A stretch of DNA of 64,000 nt from Acinetobacter higginsii (lineage in GTDB: Bacteria; Pseudomonadota; Gammaproteobacteria; Pseudomonadales; Moraxellaceae): the NCBI RefSeq assembly GCF_000369525.1, contig NZ_KB850072.1, positions 2,288,606-2,352,605 of the forward strand, given 5' to 3'. Positions 8,350-17,529 of this stretch are shown here, piece after piece. Position numbers and translations under genes: made by a program. The notes under the pieces are model-generated. The model saw nothing but the letters and a program-made list of their open reading frames with translations, was not told the DNA's origin and made no database searches. How positions within the stretch are numbered: the stretch's first letter is position 1; each line of letters opens with the position of its first letter.

Positions 8350-9072
8350 CTACACAGCGATGGTCTTTTTATGATGTAGTCTTGCCTCAGCAACATCTAA
8401 ATCAGGTACTTCAACAGATGGCAGTATAGAATCCTGTTCAACTTGTTTATTGATACTTAAGTCCTGATTGGCCTTTTCTGATTTAGCCTTAACCTTTTGC
8501 TCACGCAATCCTTTAGCTGGTGCCCATTGTAAAATAGGTAAAGCTCGAGCAACAGCAAGTAAGATACGGTCATTCAATGCTTCACTTTTGACTGTATATT
8601 CAGGAGTAAAGTCTCGATCTGTTGCATAAACACCTATAGGTAAAGTCTGTGCTTGGAAAAAGCTGAACAAAGGACGAAGTTGATGCTCAAGTACCAAAGC
8701 GTGGCGATCACTCCCACCAGATGCAGCAAGTAATACTGGAACATCCACTAAAGCGGTCTGCTCGACAAAATCAAATAAGTGTTTAAACAGCCCCGTAAAA
8801 GAAGCACGATAAACTGGCGTACCAACAATCAAGGCATCAGCCGCTTCAATAGCAGCCAAATCATCTTGTACTTGTTTGGGTAACTGACTCCGATAAATTG
8901 CACCACCCAATAAAGGACCAATCTCACTGAGTTTTACAAATCTCACATTTATTTCGATTGCTTGCGCTAATTCATCCAAAATCGTTTGAATCAAACTTTC
9001 AGTTTTTGATGGGCTGTTAAGCCCACCTGAAACTGCGACAATGTTGAGTGGTTTATCATTTGAATATGACAT
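8350..9072 (-). CDS. msuE: NADPH-dependent FMN reductase, MsuE/SsuE-like
   Basis: 240 aa from ATG 9072, which has AAAGG upstream; a longer frame exists but lacks a ribosome site. Flavodoxin-like fold: IVAVSGGLNSPSKTESLIQ (phosphate loop), then ADALIVGTPVYRASFTGLFK and LLAASGGSDRHALVLEHQLR. These are the hallmarks of the SsuE/MsuE family, which reduces free FMN to feed FMNH2-dependent alkanesulfonate and dimethylsulfone monooxygenases. About 45 C-terminal residues beyond the core are charged and poorly conserved. It lies downstream of an SsuD-like gene in the same orientation, beyond a hairpin. MsuE as opposed to SsuE is a best guess. Confidence 0.85.
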   Translation of the reverse strand: MSYSNDKPLNIVAVSGGLNSPSKTESLIQTILDELAQAIEINVRFVKLSEIGPLLGGAIYRSQLPKQVQDDLAAIEAADALIVGTPVYRASFTGLFKHLFDFVEQTALVDVPVLLAASGGSDRHALVLEHQLRPLFSFFQAQTLPIGVYATDRDFTPEYTVKSEALNDRILLAVARALPILQWAPAKGLREQKVKAKSEKANQDLSINKQVEQDSILPSVEVPDLDVAEARLHHKKTIAV

Positions 9073-9116
9073 GACTTGGCCTTTAGAAAAATTAATACTT
9101 TGACTTATATGGAACA

Positions 9117-9145
9117 AACCAAGACTTCTAGTTAAAGTCTTGGTT
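9117..9145. terminator. Hairpin between monooxygenase and FMN reductase genes
   Basis: AACCAAGACTT and AAGTCTTGGTT form an 11-bp perfect stem around a 7-nt loop. It lies between the LLM monooxygenase stop (9166) and the FMN reductase start (9072). No sigma-54 promoter was seen downstream, so the reductase may depend on read-through or on an ordinary promoter. Confidence 0.6.
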
Positions 9146-9165
9146 GAATAGGATTGAGAACGATT

Positions 9166-10359
9166 CTAAGCAATACGATACTTTGATTCTTCTGGTATAC
9201 GCTGTAATGCCTGACGTTGGTTTTTAAAATGTGGCAGAACATGTTCACCTAAGCGATAAGCTTCTTCTAAATGCGGATAACCGGCAAGGAAGAACAAGTC
9301 GATTCCAATACTGTTATATTCCTTAATGCGTTCAACAATTTGTTGGTAGCTACCCACCAAAGCAACACCTGGAGGGATACCAATGTAGCCAAAGCCAGAC
9401 CAAACATTAGGATGAATGAAGAAATCATTCACATTTTTGCTACCATCTTTATCCGCATATTCTTTTTCAAAACTGAGTACTCGCGCTGATCTGAGTCCTG
9501 CATGAGCAGCTGAAGCATGCAAACGTTGCTTCTCTGCTGCTTCATCTAAATAACGTTGCGCCTCTGCCAAAGCTTCCTGTTCGCTACGTCGAGCAATTGT
9601 ATCAATGGATAAACCAAACTTAATATTGTCCCGACCATACTTCGTAGCACGTTTACGTACATCTGCAATCAATGCGGCAATCTCACTTGGTTTTTCAGCA
9701 CGCATTAAATAATAATCTGCGTGCTTTGCGCCAAACTCACGTGCGGCTTCAGAAGAGCCAGCTGTACAAATGATGGGTAACTCAGCTTTATTGAGTGGAT
9801 ACTTTAATCCGCCGCCCTCAGCAGAATAATATTTGCCTTGGTAATGGAATGATTCGTTATACCAATAACCTTTTACAACATCGAGAAACTCAGTTGCGCG
9901 GATATAACGGTCATCATGAGGCGTGGCATCTCCAACCTGACGTTGAATCACCTCGGATCCACCATTAATGATATTCCACACCAAGCGATTGCCTGTTGCA
10001 CGTTGGTAGGTTGCAGCACTTTGTACCGCATTGTATGGACTAAAGTGATAAGGCTGGAATGCCGTCACAAAATTCAGTCGCTTGGTTTCTCTGGCCAATA
10101 GCGAACAAACAGTCCAAGGTTCCTCTCCTGTTGGTGCATTGACCATCAATGCACCTGCGAAACCATTGATTTCTGCTGCGCGTGCCACCTGTGCTAAATA
10201 GTCAATATAAGTAAAGTCATCACCCACTTGATAGTTGGATGTTGCTCCAGTATTTTCAACGCCAGATACGCGCGCCCAATCACCACGATTACGAGGATCG
10301 CCTGCTAAAAATTCAGCTTCACCATGCAAAGGTAGGCGAGTAAAAAATTCAATTCCCAT
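9166..10359 (-). CDS. LLM-class FMNH2-dependent monooxygenase, SsuD-like (copy 1)
   Basis: 397 aa from ATG 10359 (GGAG ribosome site). Bacterial luciferase-like TIM barrel: FFTRLPLHGEAEF, AARAAEINGFAGALMV, NRLVWNIINGGSEVIQRQ, HDDRYIRATEFLDVVKGYW, PIICTAGSSEAAREFGAKHA and ALVGSYQQIVERIKEY, then FFLAGYPHLEEAYRLGEHVLP. These fit alkanesulfonate or sulfone monooxygenases that use FMNH2 to release sulfite or sulfinate from C-S bonds. The gene starts 19 nt after a TonB-dependent receptor gene, so they share the sigma-54 promoter at 12746. One of three distinct SsuD-like paralogues in the block; the substrate is unknown. Confidence 0.87.
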   Translation of the reverse strand: MGIEFFTRLPLHGEAEFLAGDPRNRGDWARVSGVENTGATSNYQVGDDFTYIDYLAQVARAAEINGFAGALMVNAPTGEEPWTVCSLLARETKRLNFVTAFQPYHFSPYNAVQSAATYQRATGNRLVWNIINGGSEVIQRQVGDATPHDDRYIRATEFLDVVKGYWYNESFHYQGKYYSAEGGGLKYPLNKAELPIICTAGSSEAAREFGAKHADYYLMRAEKPSEIAALIADVRKRATKYGRDNIKFGLSIDTIARRSEQEALAEAQRYLDEAAEKQRLHASAAHAGLRSARVLSFEKEYADKDGSKNVNDFFIHPNVWSGFGYIGIPPGVALVGSYQQIVERIKEYNSIGIDLFFLAGYPHLEEAYRLGEHVLPHFKNQRQALQRIPEESKYRIA

Positions 10360-10378
10360 GATGTTCTCCGTATAACAG

Positions 10379-12712
10379 TTAGAATTTGGCTGTGAGAGAA
10401 ACACCAACTTGGCGTGGGTTTCCGTAGGTTAAAACATATTGTCCTGCTGGGCCATTTGGACGACCATGTACCTGATATTCTTCATTCAGCAAATTCTTAA
10501 CATAGGTATTGACCTGATATTTATTATTTGCGCTGTGATAACCAATATTGGCATTCCACAAGGTATAAGATTTTTGGCTTAGGATTGGATCAACTGAATA
10601 GTCTTGACGATTCACCAAGAAATATTCACGGTCACGATAGCTTGCGTCAGTACCCACAACGATACGAGCGCCATCATTTAAATTGAAGGTATATTCACCA
10701 CCAACACCGATGGTATATTTGGGTGAACGGACTAAACTGTTCCCAGTATTGTCGGCATTGACCACATTGGTTACCGGGTTCTTGTCAACGAAGTCAGTAT
10801 ATTCACTATCTAAATAAGCACCTGCAAAACGTAAACGTAGATTTTCAGTGGCTAAATAATCAAGCTCTAACTCTGCACCTTTCACTTCTGCTTTTGGCCC
10901 ATTGGCTAAAACTGAAGTAACACCGCCCCCTTGCCCCTCTGTTGCAACTAATAAATTGGTCTGGATATCTTTATAGTCGTAATAGAAAATATTGGCATTT
11001 GCGACTAAATCCCCACCCAGTAAGCTAGATTTCAAACCGAGCTCGTAACTGTTTAAATATTCAGGGTTAACATCCGCAAGTTGGGTTAGGCTACTAGATA
11101 GACCTGTATTAAAACCACCAGAACGGAAACCACGTGCAAATCTGAAATAAGTATTTAAATCAGGGGTAATTTCATATTCTGGTGTAATGTCATAGGTCAA
11201 CTCATTCCATGTTTTCTTACGACTGGTTGAACCGTTCGCATTTGCAGTTGGGTTATAGACGGCGTTGCTATACCCATCTTTTTTCCACCAACTTCCTTTG
11301 GTGTAGTCGCCTGTTGTAATCTGAGTCAGATCGAGATCAATATCTTTTTCTTCACTGGTCCAGCGTAATCCACCCGTCACCTTAAATTTATCTGTAAATT
11401 TATAGGTACTATTTCCAAACACGGCAAAGCTTTGTGTAGCCTGATTATAAGTAATGTCTCTAAATGCAGGAGTGGATGCCGTCTGTGCAGGCGCACCATT
11501 TGGCAAAGTTTTCTTGACCCGTGCACTCACACCCTTAGAATCTAGATCTTCGTTAAAATAATGTAATCCTGCAATCCAGCTTAAACGTTTGTTCGCATCG
11601 GATGAAATTCGAAACTCTTGGCTATATTGACGCCATTCATTATCGCTATAACTTCGCGCAACGTCATAAGGGGTGTAATCACCATCTGAAATTGACTTTT
11701 GTGTGGTCTTGTCAAAAGCCGTGATTGAGGTAAAGCTATGGCCCCCTCCTAAATCTCCATTTAAAGTGAATGAAGCACCATCATGCTGAATTTTATTACT
11801 TTCATCTAAATCTAAATTGGTATTACGTCCCTCTGGTCTTTCATAAACGCCCCAATATTTCCCAATACTTAAGGAACCATTGTTTCCTAAACCATTGTAG
11901 GTCTGGCTATGTAAGTTAACTAATGCATTCCATTGGTCATTCACTTTACCTAAAATCTGGAAACGGAAAGATTTCTTATCAACATCGCCATAATCTTCGC
12001 CATTCGCTAAATTCTTTGAATAGCCATCACGATCTTCAGAGTAAAAAGCGCCCCGTACTGCAATATTGTCTGAGACTTTGCCATTGGCAGCCCCCTCGAA
12101 AGTACGTAGGTTATGATCACCTACACCTATCGTTGCATAGCCATTTGGTTTTTCTGAGAAAGTTGGTCTTTTGGAAATATAATTAACTGCACCTGCTGTA
12201 GTATTTTTACCGTAGAGCGTCCCTTGTGGCCCACGTAAAACCTCGATCCGCTCTAGATCGAATAAGTCTCCTGCACCAGCAACGGGAGCATTCAAATACA
12301 CACCATCTGCATAAATACCGACTGGAAATACAGTCGATGCAGCAACATCCCCTGTACCCAAACCACGGATATACCAACGTGGTCGGCTATCACCATCTGG
12401 ATTTTCCGCTGCTGCATTTGGTGTATAGGTTAAAACATCACCAATAAAGGTTGAGCCCTTGGCAGCCAAATCTTTACCAGAAACAGCCGTAATCGCGGTT
12501 GGAACTTTTTGAATATTTTGTGCTCGATATTGTGCGGTTACAATCACATCACTTAACTTTTTGACATCTTTTGCATTGACCACCTGCGCCTGTTGCTCAG
12601 CTGTGATGCCTGTATCGATCTCTTCATTTGCCAAAGCCAATGTCGAAACACTCGCTGTTACTCCCCACATAGCAGTTAAAATACTCTGCCTAATTTTTGT
12701 GACCTTAAACAT
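10379..12712 (-). CDS. TonB-dependent outer membrane receptor
   Basis: 777 aa. A signal peptide ending near ALA is followed by the TonB box (SDVIVTAQYR), a plug domain (VPTAITAVSGKDLAAKG, RWYIRGLG, DLFDLERIEVLRGPQGTLYG, AGAVNYISKRP) and a long beta barrel ending GVSLTAKF, with the terminal Phe typical of outer membrane proteins. The family imports iron chelates, vitamins or other bulky solutes. Its co-transcription with a flavin monooxygenase and its sigma-54 promoter argue for an organosulfur ligand, not a siderophore. The ligand is inferred, not visible. Confidence 0.9.
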   Translation of the reverse strand: MFKVTKIRQSILTAMWGVTASVSTLALANEEIDTGITAEQQAQVVNAKDVKKLSDVIVTAQYRAQNIQKVPTAITAVSGKDLAAKGSTFIGDVLTYTPNAAAENPDGDSRPRWYIRGLGTGDVAASTVFPVGIYADGVYLNAPVAGAGDLFDLERIEVLRGPQGTLYGKNTTAGAVNYISKRPTFSEKPNGYATIGVGDHNLRTFEGAANGKVSDNIAVRGAFYSEDRDGYSKNLANGEDYGDVDKKSFRFQILGKVNDQWNALVNLHSQTYNGLGNNGSLSIGKYWGVYERPEGRNTNLDLDESNKIQHDGASFTLNGDLGGGHSFTSITAFDKTTQKSISDGDYTPYDVARSYSDNEWRQYSQEFRISSDANKRLSWIAGLHYFNEDLDSKGVSARVKKTLPNGAPAQTASTPAFRDITYNQATQSFAVFGNSTYKFTDKFKVTGGLRWTSEEKDIDLDLTQITTGDYTKGSWWKKDGYSNAVYNPTANANGSTSRKKTWNELTYDITPEYEITPDLNTYFRFARGFRSGGFNTGLSSSLTQLADVNPEYLNSYELGLKSSLLGGDLVANANIFYYDYKDIQTNLLVATEGQGGGVTSVLANGPKAEVKGAELELDYLATENLRLRFAGAYLDSEYTDFVDKNPVTNVVNADNTGNSLVRSPKYTIGVGGEYTFNLNDGARIVVGTDASYRDREYFLVNRQDYSVDPILSQKSYTLWNANIGYHSANNKYQVNTYVKNLLNEEYQVHGRPNGPAGQYVLTYGNPRQVGVSLTAKF

Positions 12713-12745
12713 GGTGACTCCATTTAAATAAATCTATTCTTATAT

Positions 12746-12763
12746 TGGCAACTTCTATGCCAC
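12746..12763 (-). promoter_or_regulatory. Sigma-54 promoter of receptor-monooxygenase operon
   Basis: Reverse strand TGGCATAGAAGTTGCCA matches the -24/-12 consensus with the required GG-N10-GC spacing. It lies about 35 bp upstream of the receptor start codon. Confidence 0.8.
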
Positions 12764-12856
12764 TTAATTTATTTTATAAATTTCAATACCTTAAAAAACA
12801 AAAATAAAACTCATGATTAGATTTTGCTGATAGATAAACATTTTTCCCTATGTTGT

Positions 12857-12872
12857 TGTTGTTATTCCAACA
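12857..12872. promoter_or_regulatory. Possible activator site (TGTTG-N6-CAACA)
   Basis: TGTTGTTATTCCAACA, a 5-bp inverted repeat with 6-nt spacer, lies about 95-110 bp upstream of the sigma-54 promoter at 12746. Such distances are usual for enhancer-binding proteins. The same pattern recurs at 20984 and 31767. Confidence 0.55.
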
Positions 12873-12900
12873 TTGTTTGTTTTTGAAAAATGAAAGAAAA

Positions 12901-12928
12901 AAATAGCCATACAACTGTATGGCTATTT
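12901..12928 (-). terminator. Terminator of the second TonB-dependent receptor gene
   Basis: AAATAGCCATAC and GTATGGCTATTT form a 12-bp stem with a 4-nt loop. On the minus strand it is followed by a T-rich run (12885-12900). Located 24 bp after the stop codon. Confidence 0.75.
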
Positions 12929-12951
12929 AGAATTAAAAATATTTCATGTAT

Positions 12952-15564
12952 TTAAAATTTATAACTAAATTGTCCCTGTACCGTGAGTGGACGCATTGGT
13001 TGTAAGAATTCACTATTTGCACCGGCTAAACCATTCACAAAATTACGTTCATTGGTTAAATTCAGAATATTTAAACCCACAGTCCATTGTGGTTGTCGAT
13101 AATATAATCCCAAATCTAAATTATAGTTATTTGGAACTTTAACCGTCTGGCTTAAATTGGTATACCAGTCACTTGTCCACCACCCTGAAAGATTTACACC
13201 AAAACCTGACTGATGTTGATAATCCACATAAGCACTGGCAGAGTATTTTGGAATACCCGCCGCATCATAACGACCTGCTTTACGCTGGTTTAATCCATTA
13301 CTGTCCCCCCAGACAGTCGCATTGTCTGCATGGAAGCCAAAGGGAGAAAATCCTGCTGGAATAATTGAGCTATATTCAGCATTCAAATAGGTTAAGTTAC
13401 CACCTATTGCAATATTTTTTTGTAGCTGCCAGCGTAGTGAAGATTCAATCCCTTTGACTTCAAAGCGTGCCATATTGCCATTTGTATCAGGTGATAAATC
13501 TCGCTTCTGCTCAAATCCGCTTAATGTGAGAAATAGTTGATCAATGATCGGCTCATATTTAAATCCTAATTCCTTTAATTCACTTTGACTGTCAAACGCT
13601 AAAGGATTCAGTTGATTGCCTGCCCCCCAAATTAAAAATGGGCCAAAAACACCTGTGTTGAGTGCAGTGCTCTTATCATAGGTAAAATACAGTGTAGTTT
13701 TTTCTGTTGGCTTGATAAATGTACTGGCTTGATAACTGAGCAAACTATACTTATTACGATCTGAACGGACATCTGTCGGCACTAAGACCAACGGGTTTTC
13801 CAGTTTGGCTTTGATTGAACTATGATTAATCCCAAGATTAATGCCAAACACATCATTAAAAGTAAAATTCTGCTGAGTAAACACACTCCACGTATCCCAA
13901 GATCCCGTTCCTGTATAAACAGCACCACCACCATTGGGAGGGAAACCACCTTTTTCAGCATATAAGCCATGGCCGACTGGATACATTCTTGGTAGATTTA
14001 AATAACCAAAGTACTGAGAATATTGAGGAACACCGGCTTGTCCAATCCAGCCTCCTGTTGAACTGCTATTATTGACCAACCCAAGTAAATCCCCTGGATT
14101 TTTTTGAGAAGGATCATTGGTCAGATCATAAGGATTAATATTAAAACTATTATTTGCCGCTAAAGAAGTAAACTCCTCACGGCGATAAGCGCCTCCTGTA
14201 CTGCCTTTATTATTCACCTTAAGCCCAAACAACTCGAAATCATAATCTGCGAGGAATTCTAGGCGATTATCAAATAACTCATGTTCCAAATCAGTAAAGA
14301 AACTTCCAACCGAATCACCTAAATCCTTGCTATTTTGATAAAGCGTACTATTAGAAACAGACCAATGCGTATTCAAATCTTTAACTAATTTTAATTGGGT
14401 GCTGAATCGTTTGGCACTATTTTTATCTTCACTTCGACCAGAAATATTATCGTCTAGTTTGACCAATCCATTACCAGGTATAGATGGATCATAGACCCAA
14501 CCTCGAATCGTTCCAGCCTGATTTGCTGTTGCATTAGGTAAAGGTGTTGTTTGAATTGGGCCTACAGCAATATATTGGTTTTTATCATTCTTTTGTCGAT
14601 TCTGCCAACCAATTACTTTTGAATTTGCAGCTCCAGATTCAAATACAGGTGACCAGAAAGCTGAACCATTTTGAATAATTGGCGTAGCCCTACCTTTGTA
14701 ATACTGACGGTTATCAACAGATTGTTGTGTTGCCCTATTCCAACCATGTGTCACGTTAAAATCATAATAATCGTCATAACTTATATTCCAGTCGACACGT
14801 AGACTATCATCTGGACGCCAAGCTAATGCACCATAGAATGCATTAAAATTATTTTTCACATTGTCATAATAATCATCAGTTTTTTGGGCTGTTGCACTGA
14901 CACGAAATGCAAGATCTTTGGAGATCGGGGCGGTATGATCAATACTGACAGAAAAATTAGGTTCTGTACCTTTTCCTGCATAGATTGAACCAACTGAGCC
15001 AGAAATCGTTGTTTCTGCTTTATTAAAGTTAGGTTTTTTAGTGAGATAATTAATATATCCACCTGAACCCGAAGTAGGCGCAAAAATTACTCCCGTCGGC
15101 CCTGCAACAATATCAGCCGCTTCATAGGCATTTAAATTAGTCGGATGACGGGTACTATAAATTCGTTGGCTATCTTGAAAGACCTCTGAATTTTGCCCCC
15201 GTATCTGCGGTGCGAAATTGGCATTTTGTCCCCCGCCTCGGGTAATACTTGGCGCATATTTAACAAGATCATCTGCACTACGAATCACATCTTCACGAAA
15301 TTGTTGTTCCGATACTTGGGACACTACACGAGGTGTGTCTAATACAGAGCTATCCGTTCCATAGATTGAAGTCACTTTACGTTTGGGAACAACAGTTTGT
15401 TTTTTATTTGCACCAGTCACCACGACATCTGCCAAAGTAATCACATCACTTTCAGTATTTGCCGATGTATTTTGGGTTTCTTCGGCAAAAACATGTATGG
15501 GTAAAGATGCCCCCGAAAAAGCTAAGGCAATCACTAAAGGTTTTAATTGATAAGGCTGCTTCAT
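12952..15564 (-). CDS. TonB-dependent siderophore-type receptor
   Basis: 870 aa. Signal peptide (ALAFSGASLPIHVFAEE), TonB box region (LADVVVTGANKK), plug (TPRVVSQVSEQQFREDVIRS, ADDLVKYAPSI, PQIRGQNSEVFQDSQRI, AADIVAGPTGVIFAPTSGSG) and a beta barrel ending TVQGQFSYKF. The plug resembles FhuE/ferrichrome-type receptors, but the gene has a sigma-54 promoter (15599) and sits in the organosulfur block. An imported sulfur compound is therefore at least as likely as an iron chelate. Monocistronic, with its own terminator, and divergent from a peptide-type binding protein gene. Confidence 0.88.
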   Translation of the reverse strand: MKQPYQLKPLVIALAFSGASLPIHVFAEETQNTSANTESDVITLADVVVTGANKKQTVVPKRKVTSIYGTDSSVLDTPRVVSQVSEQQFREDVIRSADDLVKYAPSITRGGGQNANFAPQIRGQNSEVFQDSQRIYSTRHPTNLNAYEAADIVAGPTGVIFAPTSGSGGYINYLTKKPNFNKAETTISGSVGSIYAGKGTEPNFSVSIDHTAPISKDLAFRVSATAQKTDDYYDNVKNNFNAFYGALAWRPDDSLRVDWNISYDDYYDFNVTHGWNRATQQSVDNRQYYKGRATPIIQNGSAFWSPVFESGAANSKVIGWQNRQKNDKNQYIAVGPIQTTPLPNATANQAGTIRGWVYDPSIPGNGLVKLDDNISGRSEDKNSAKRFSTQLKLVKDLNTHWSVSNSTLYQNSKDLGDSVGSFFTDLEHELFDNRLEFLADYDFELFGLKVNNKGSTGGAYRREEFTSLAANNSFNINPYDLTNDPSQKNPGDLLGLVNNSSSTGGWIGQAGVPQYSQYFGYLNLPRMYPVGHGLYAEKGGFPPNGGGAVYTGTGSWDTWSVFTQQNFTFNDVFGINLGINHSSIKAKLENPLVLVPTDVRSDRNKYSLLSYQASTFIKPTEKTTLYFTYDKSTALNTGVFGPFLIWGAGNQLNPLAFDSQSELKELGFKYEPIIDQLFLTLSGFEQKRDLSPDTNGNMARFEVKGIESSLRWQLQKNIAIGGNLTYLNAEYSSIIPAGFSPFGFHADNATVWGDSNGLNQRKAGRYDAAGIPKYSASAYVDYQHQSGFGVNLSGWWTSDWYTNLSQTVKVPNNYNLDLGLYYRQPQWTVGLNILNLTNERNFVNGLAGANSEFLQPMRPLTVQGQFSYKF

Positions 15565-15598
15565 ATCATACTCAGTAAAGTAAATTTACAGTACGTTA

Positions 15599-15615
15599 CG
15601 CAAGGCCTATGCCAA
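15599..15615 (-). promoter_or_regulatory. Sigma-54 promoter of the siderophore-type receptor gene
   Basis: Reverse strand TTGGCATAGGCCTTGCG gives TGGCAT-N5-TTGCG, a near-consensus -24/-12 element about 35 bp upstream of the start codon at 15564. Confidence 0.8.
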
Positions 15616-15707
15616 TCATTAAACAGCCTCAAAACAACACCCAAGATATTGATTTAATAGTTTTTAATTTTTATATATTTAGATATCAGCTTTATAAATG
15701 TTTATAT

Positions 15708-15727
15708 TTTCAACAGATATGTTGAAA
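15708..15727. promoter_or_regulatory. Inverted repeat between divergent sigma-54 promoters
   Basis: TTTCAACAGATATGTTGAAA is a 7-bp inverted repeat with a 6-nt spacer, midway between the promoters at 15599 (-) and 15787 (+). Its arms CAAC/GTTG are those of the other candidate activator sites, in inverted order. It may be one shared enhancer or two half sites. Confidence 0.5.
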
Positions 15728-15786
15728 TAAAGACAGTAAACAAAAACCAAAATAAAATAAGATACTGATAAATATAAATAAATTAT

Positions 15787-15802
15787 TGGCATTTATTCTG
15801 CA
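15787..15802 (+). promoter_or_regulatory. Sigma-54 promoter of the first binding-protein gene
   Basis: TTGGCATTTATTCTGCAAG has GG (15788-15789) and GC (15800-15801) exactly 10 nt apart. It lies about 40 bp upstream of the start codon at 15840. Confidence 0.75.
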
Positions 15803-15839
15803 AGTCCATAAAGATGACTATCCAATATGAGTATCTATA

Positions 15840-17423
15840 ATGACAAGTCGATCAATTCTATTGTCACGTCGAAAGTTTTTAGCACAAAGTCTTACCGCAG
15901 TAGGTGGTGTTTCTTTAATCGGGAGCTTGTCTGGCTGCGATCAATCACCACAAACGGGTACTGACGTACAGAGCCCATCTTCACTCACTCCCAAACATGG
16001 TGGAACGATTCGATTGGGTCTAATTGGTGGACAACAGTCAGGCAGTTTAGATCCACATCTGTCTACGTCAAGCGCAGGAATTACCCGAGGTTTTGCCATA
16101 TATAACAAGCTATGGGAATGGGATGAAAATATGCTCCCACGTCTTGCCTTGGCTGAATTTGCTGAACCCAATCATAATGCGAGTGAATGGACCATTCGTC
16201 TACGTAAAGGTCTAGAATTCCATCACGGTAAAACAATTACTGCTGATGATGTGATTTTCTCAGTCAAGCGTTTAACTGATCCAAAGCTTGCCTCACCGTT
16301 TCGAAATCTGGTGCAATGGATTGATCGGGATCGCATTCAAAAATTAGATGAATATACCGTTCGTATTCCTTTTATCAATTCAATTGCCGGTTTCGTTGCG
16401 CTACCTGAAACTTGGGTGAATTTTGGTGGAATCGTACCTACTGACTTTGATCCAATCCATAACCCAGTCGGTGCAGGCCCCTATAAAGTGAAACAGTTTA
16501 TCCCTGGTCAACGTTCTGTCTTCACCCGTTTTGAAAACTATTTTAAAGCCGATCTACCTTATGCAGACAGTTTTGAGGTGATTGATTTTAAAGATCAAGT
16601 CTCGCGTTTAAATGCCTTATTAGCAGGACAAATTGATATCGCCAATGCCATTTCACCTGAATACATTAAAATTCTAGAGCAGGCGAAAAATATTCAAACC
16701 ATTCGTTCTGAAACGAATACCCATAATGGTTTTGACTTTAATACGCAACAAGCCCCTTTTAATGATCCTAAAGTCCGTCAGGCATTTCGTTTAATTGCCA
16801 ATCGTGAGGAGCTTGTACAACGTGGGTTAAATGGTCAGGGGCGTATTGCCAATGATCTCTACTCACCACAGGACCCTGCTTTTCTTAACCTCCCCCAACG
16901 TCAGCAAAATATCGAGGAAGCAAAAAAATTATTGGCACAAGCTGGTTTTAAAGATGGGTTAAATGTTGAACTTGTTGCGCCTGCTGGCAGCGCCCAACCT
17001 GCACTGATCTTTGCAGAACAAGCAAAACATGCCAATGTGAATATACGAGTCAAACAAGTCGATGCCGCAACATTTAATGGACCAGACCGTAATAAATGGC
17101 AATTGTCGAGTAACGCAACCAATGTCGGTACGCCCTATTTATCTACTGCTGTTGTCAATGATGCACCGATTTCAACAACCAATAAAATCAATTTTAAAGA
17201 TCCTGAATATAGTGAGTTGTTTTATAAGGCGCTTGCCGAACCAGATTTAGCAAAGCGAAAAGTGTATTTGACCCAAGCACAAAAAATTCAACACGAACGT
17301 GGTGGAATGCTGATCTGGGGATTTAGCCACACCATTGATGCAGCCACAAAAAATATTGGAGGCTTAGCCCCAGAACATACTATTTTTCCAACGTGGCGTT
17401 TTGAGAAATTATGGAAGGCTTAA
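15840..17423 (+). CDS. Oligopeptide-type ABC substrate-binding lipoprotein with Tat-like signal (copy 1)
   Basis: 527 aa, family 5 extracellular solute-binding protein. The N-terminus reads LLSRRKFLAQSLTAVGGVSL, a twin-arginine signal, followed by the lipobox LSGC, so it is probably a Tat-exported lipoprotein. Body motifs: HGGTIRLGLIGG, EFAEPNHNASEWTIRLRKGL, EFHHGKTITADDVIFSVKRL, VGAGPYKVKQFIPGQRSVF, ITNRE-like helix FRLIANREELVQRGL. It is a paralogue of the protein at 27028-28602, with near-identical stretches such as EFHHGKTITADDVIFS. It has no permease or ATPase next to it and may deliver substrate to the permeases at 25.4-27.0 kb. The ligand is probably an organosulfur compound, given the context. 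Confidence 0.88.
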   Translation: MTSRSILLSRRKFLAQSLTAVGGVSLIGSLSGCDQSPQTGTDVQSPSSLTPKHGGTIRLGLIGGQQSGSLDPHLSTSSAGITRGFAIYNKLWEWDENMLPRLALAEFAEPNHNASEWTIRLRKGLEFHHGKTITADDVIFSVKRLTDPKLASPFRNLVQWIDRDRIQKLDEYTVRIPFINSIAGFVALPETWVNFGGIVPTDFDPIHNPVGAGPYKVKQFIPGQRSVFTRFENYFKADLPYADSFEVIDFKDQVSRLNALLAGQIDIANAISPEYIKILEQAKNIQTIRSETNTHNGFDFNTQQAPFNDPKVRQAFRLIANREELVQRGLNGQGRIANDLYSPQDPAFLNLPQRQQNIEEAKKLLAQAGFKDGLNVELVAPAGSAQPALIFAEQAKHANVNIRVKQVDAATFNGPDRNKWQLSSNATNVGTPYLSTAVVNDAPISTTNKINFKDPEYSELFYKALAEPDLAKRKVYLTQAQKIQHERGGMLIWGFSHTIDAATKNIGGLAPEHTIFPTWRFEKLWKA

Positions 17424-17445
17424 GCACATCCGTTTAACTTTGCTT

Positions 17446-17462
17446 CCCCTCTTTATGAGGGG
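17446..17462 (+). terminator. Terminator of the first binding-protein gene
   Basis: CCCCTC and GAGGGG around a 5-nt loop, followed by ATTTTTATT, 22 bp after the stop codon. Confidence 0.8.
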
Positions 17463-17494
17463 ATTTTTATTCTGCTGCCAGAATAAATTAAAAA

Positions 17495-17510
17495 AGCTGC
17501 CGAAGCAGCT
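17495..17510 (-). terminator. Terminator of the tonB-exbB-exbD operon
   Basis: AGCTGC and GCAGCT around a 4-nt loop. Read on the minus strand it is followed by TTTTTTAATTT. Located 20 bp after the exbD stop. Confidence 0.75.
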
Positions 17511-17529
17511 ATTTAAGATGTGGCTAGGA

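Noticed and set aside
8187..8396. 69-codon open frame on the minus strand overlapping the FMN reductase end
   Set aside because: Only its tail matches the 36.8 kb copy; the start lies inside the reductase gene. Treated as a remnant of an element gene, not an intact gene.
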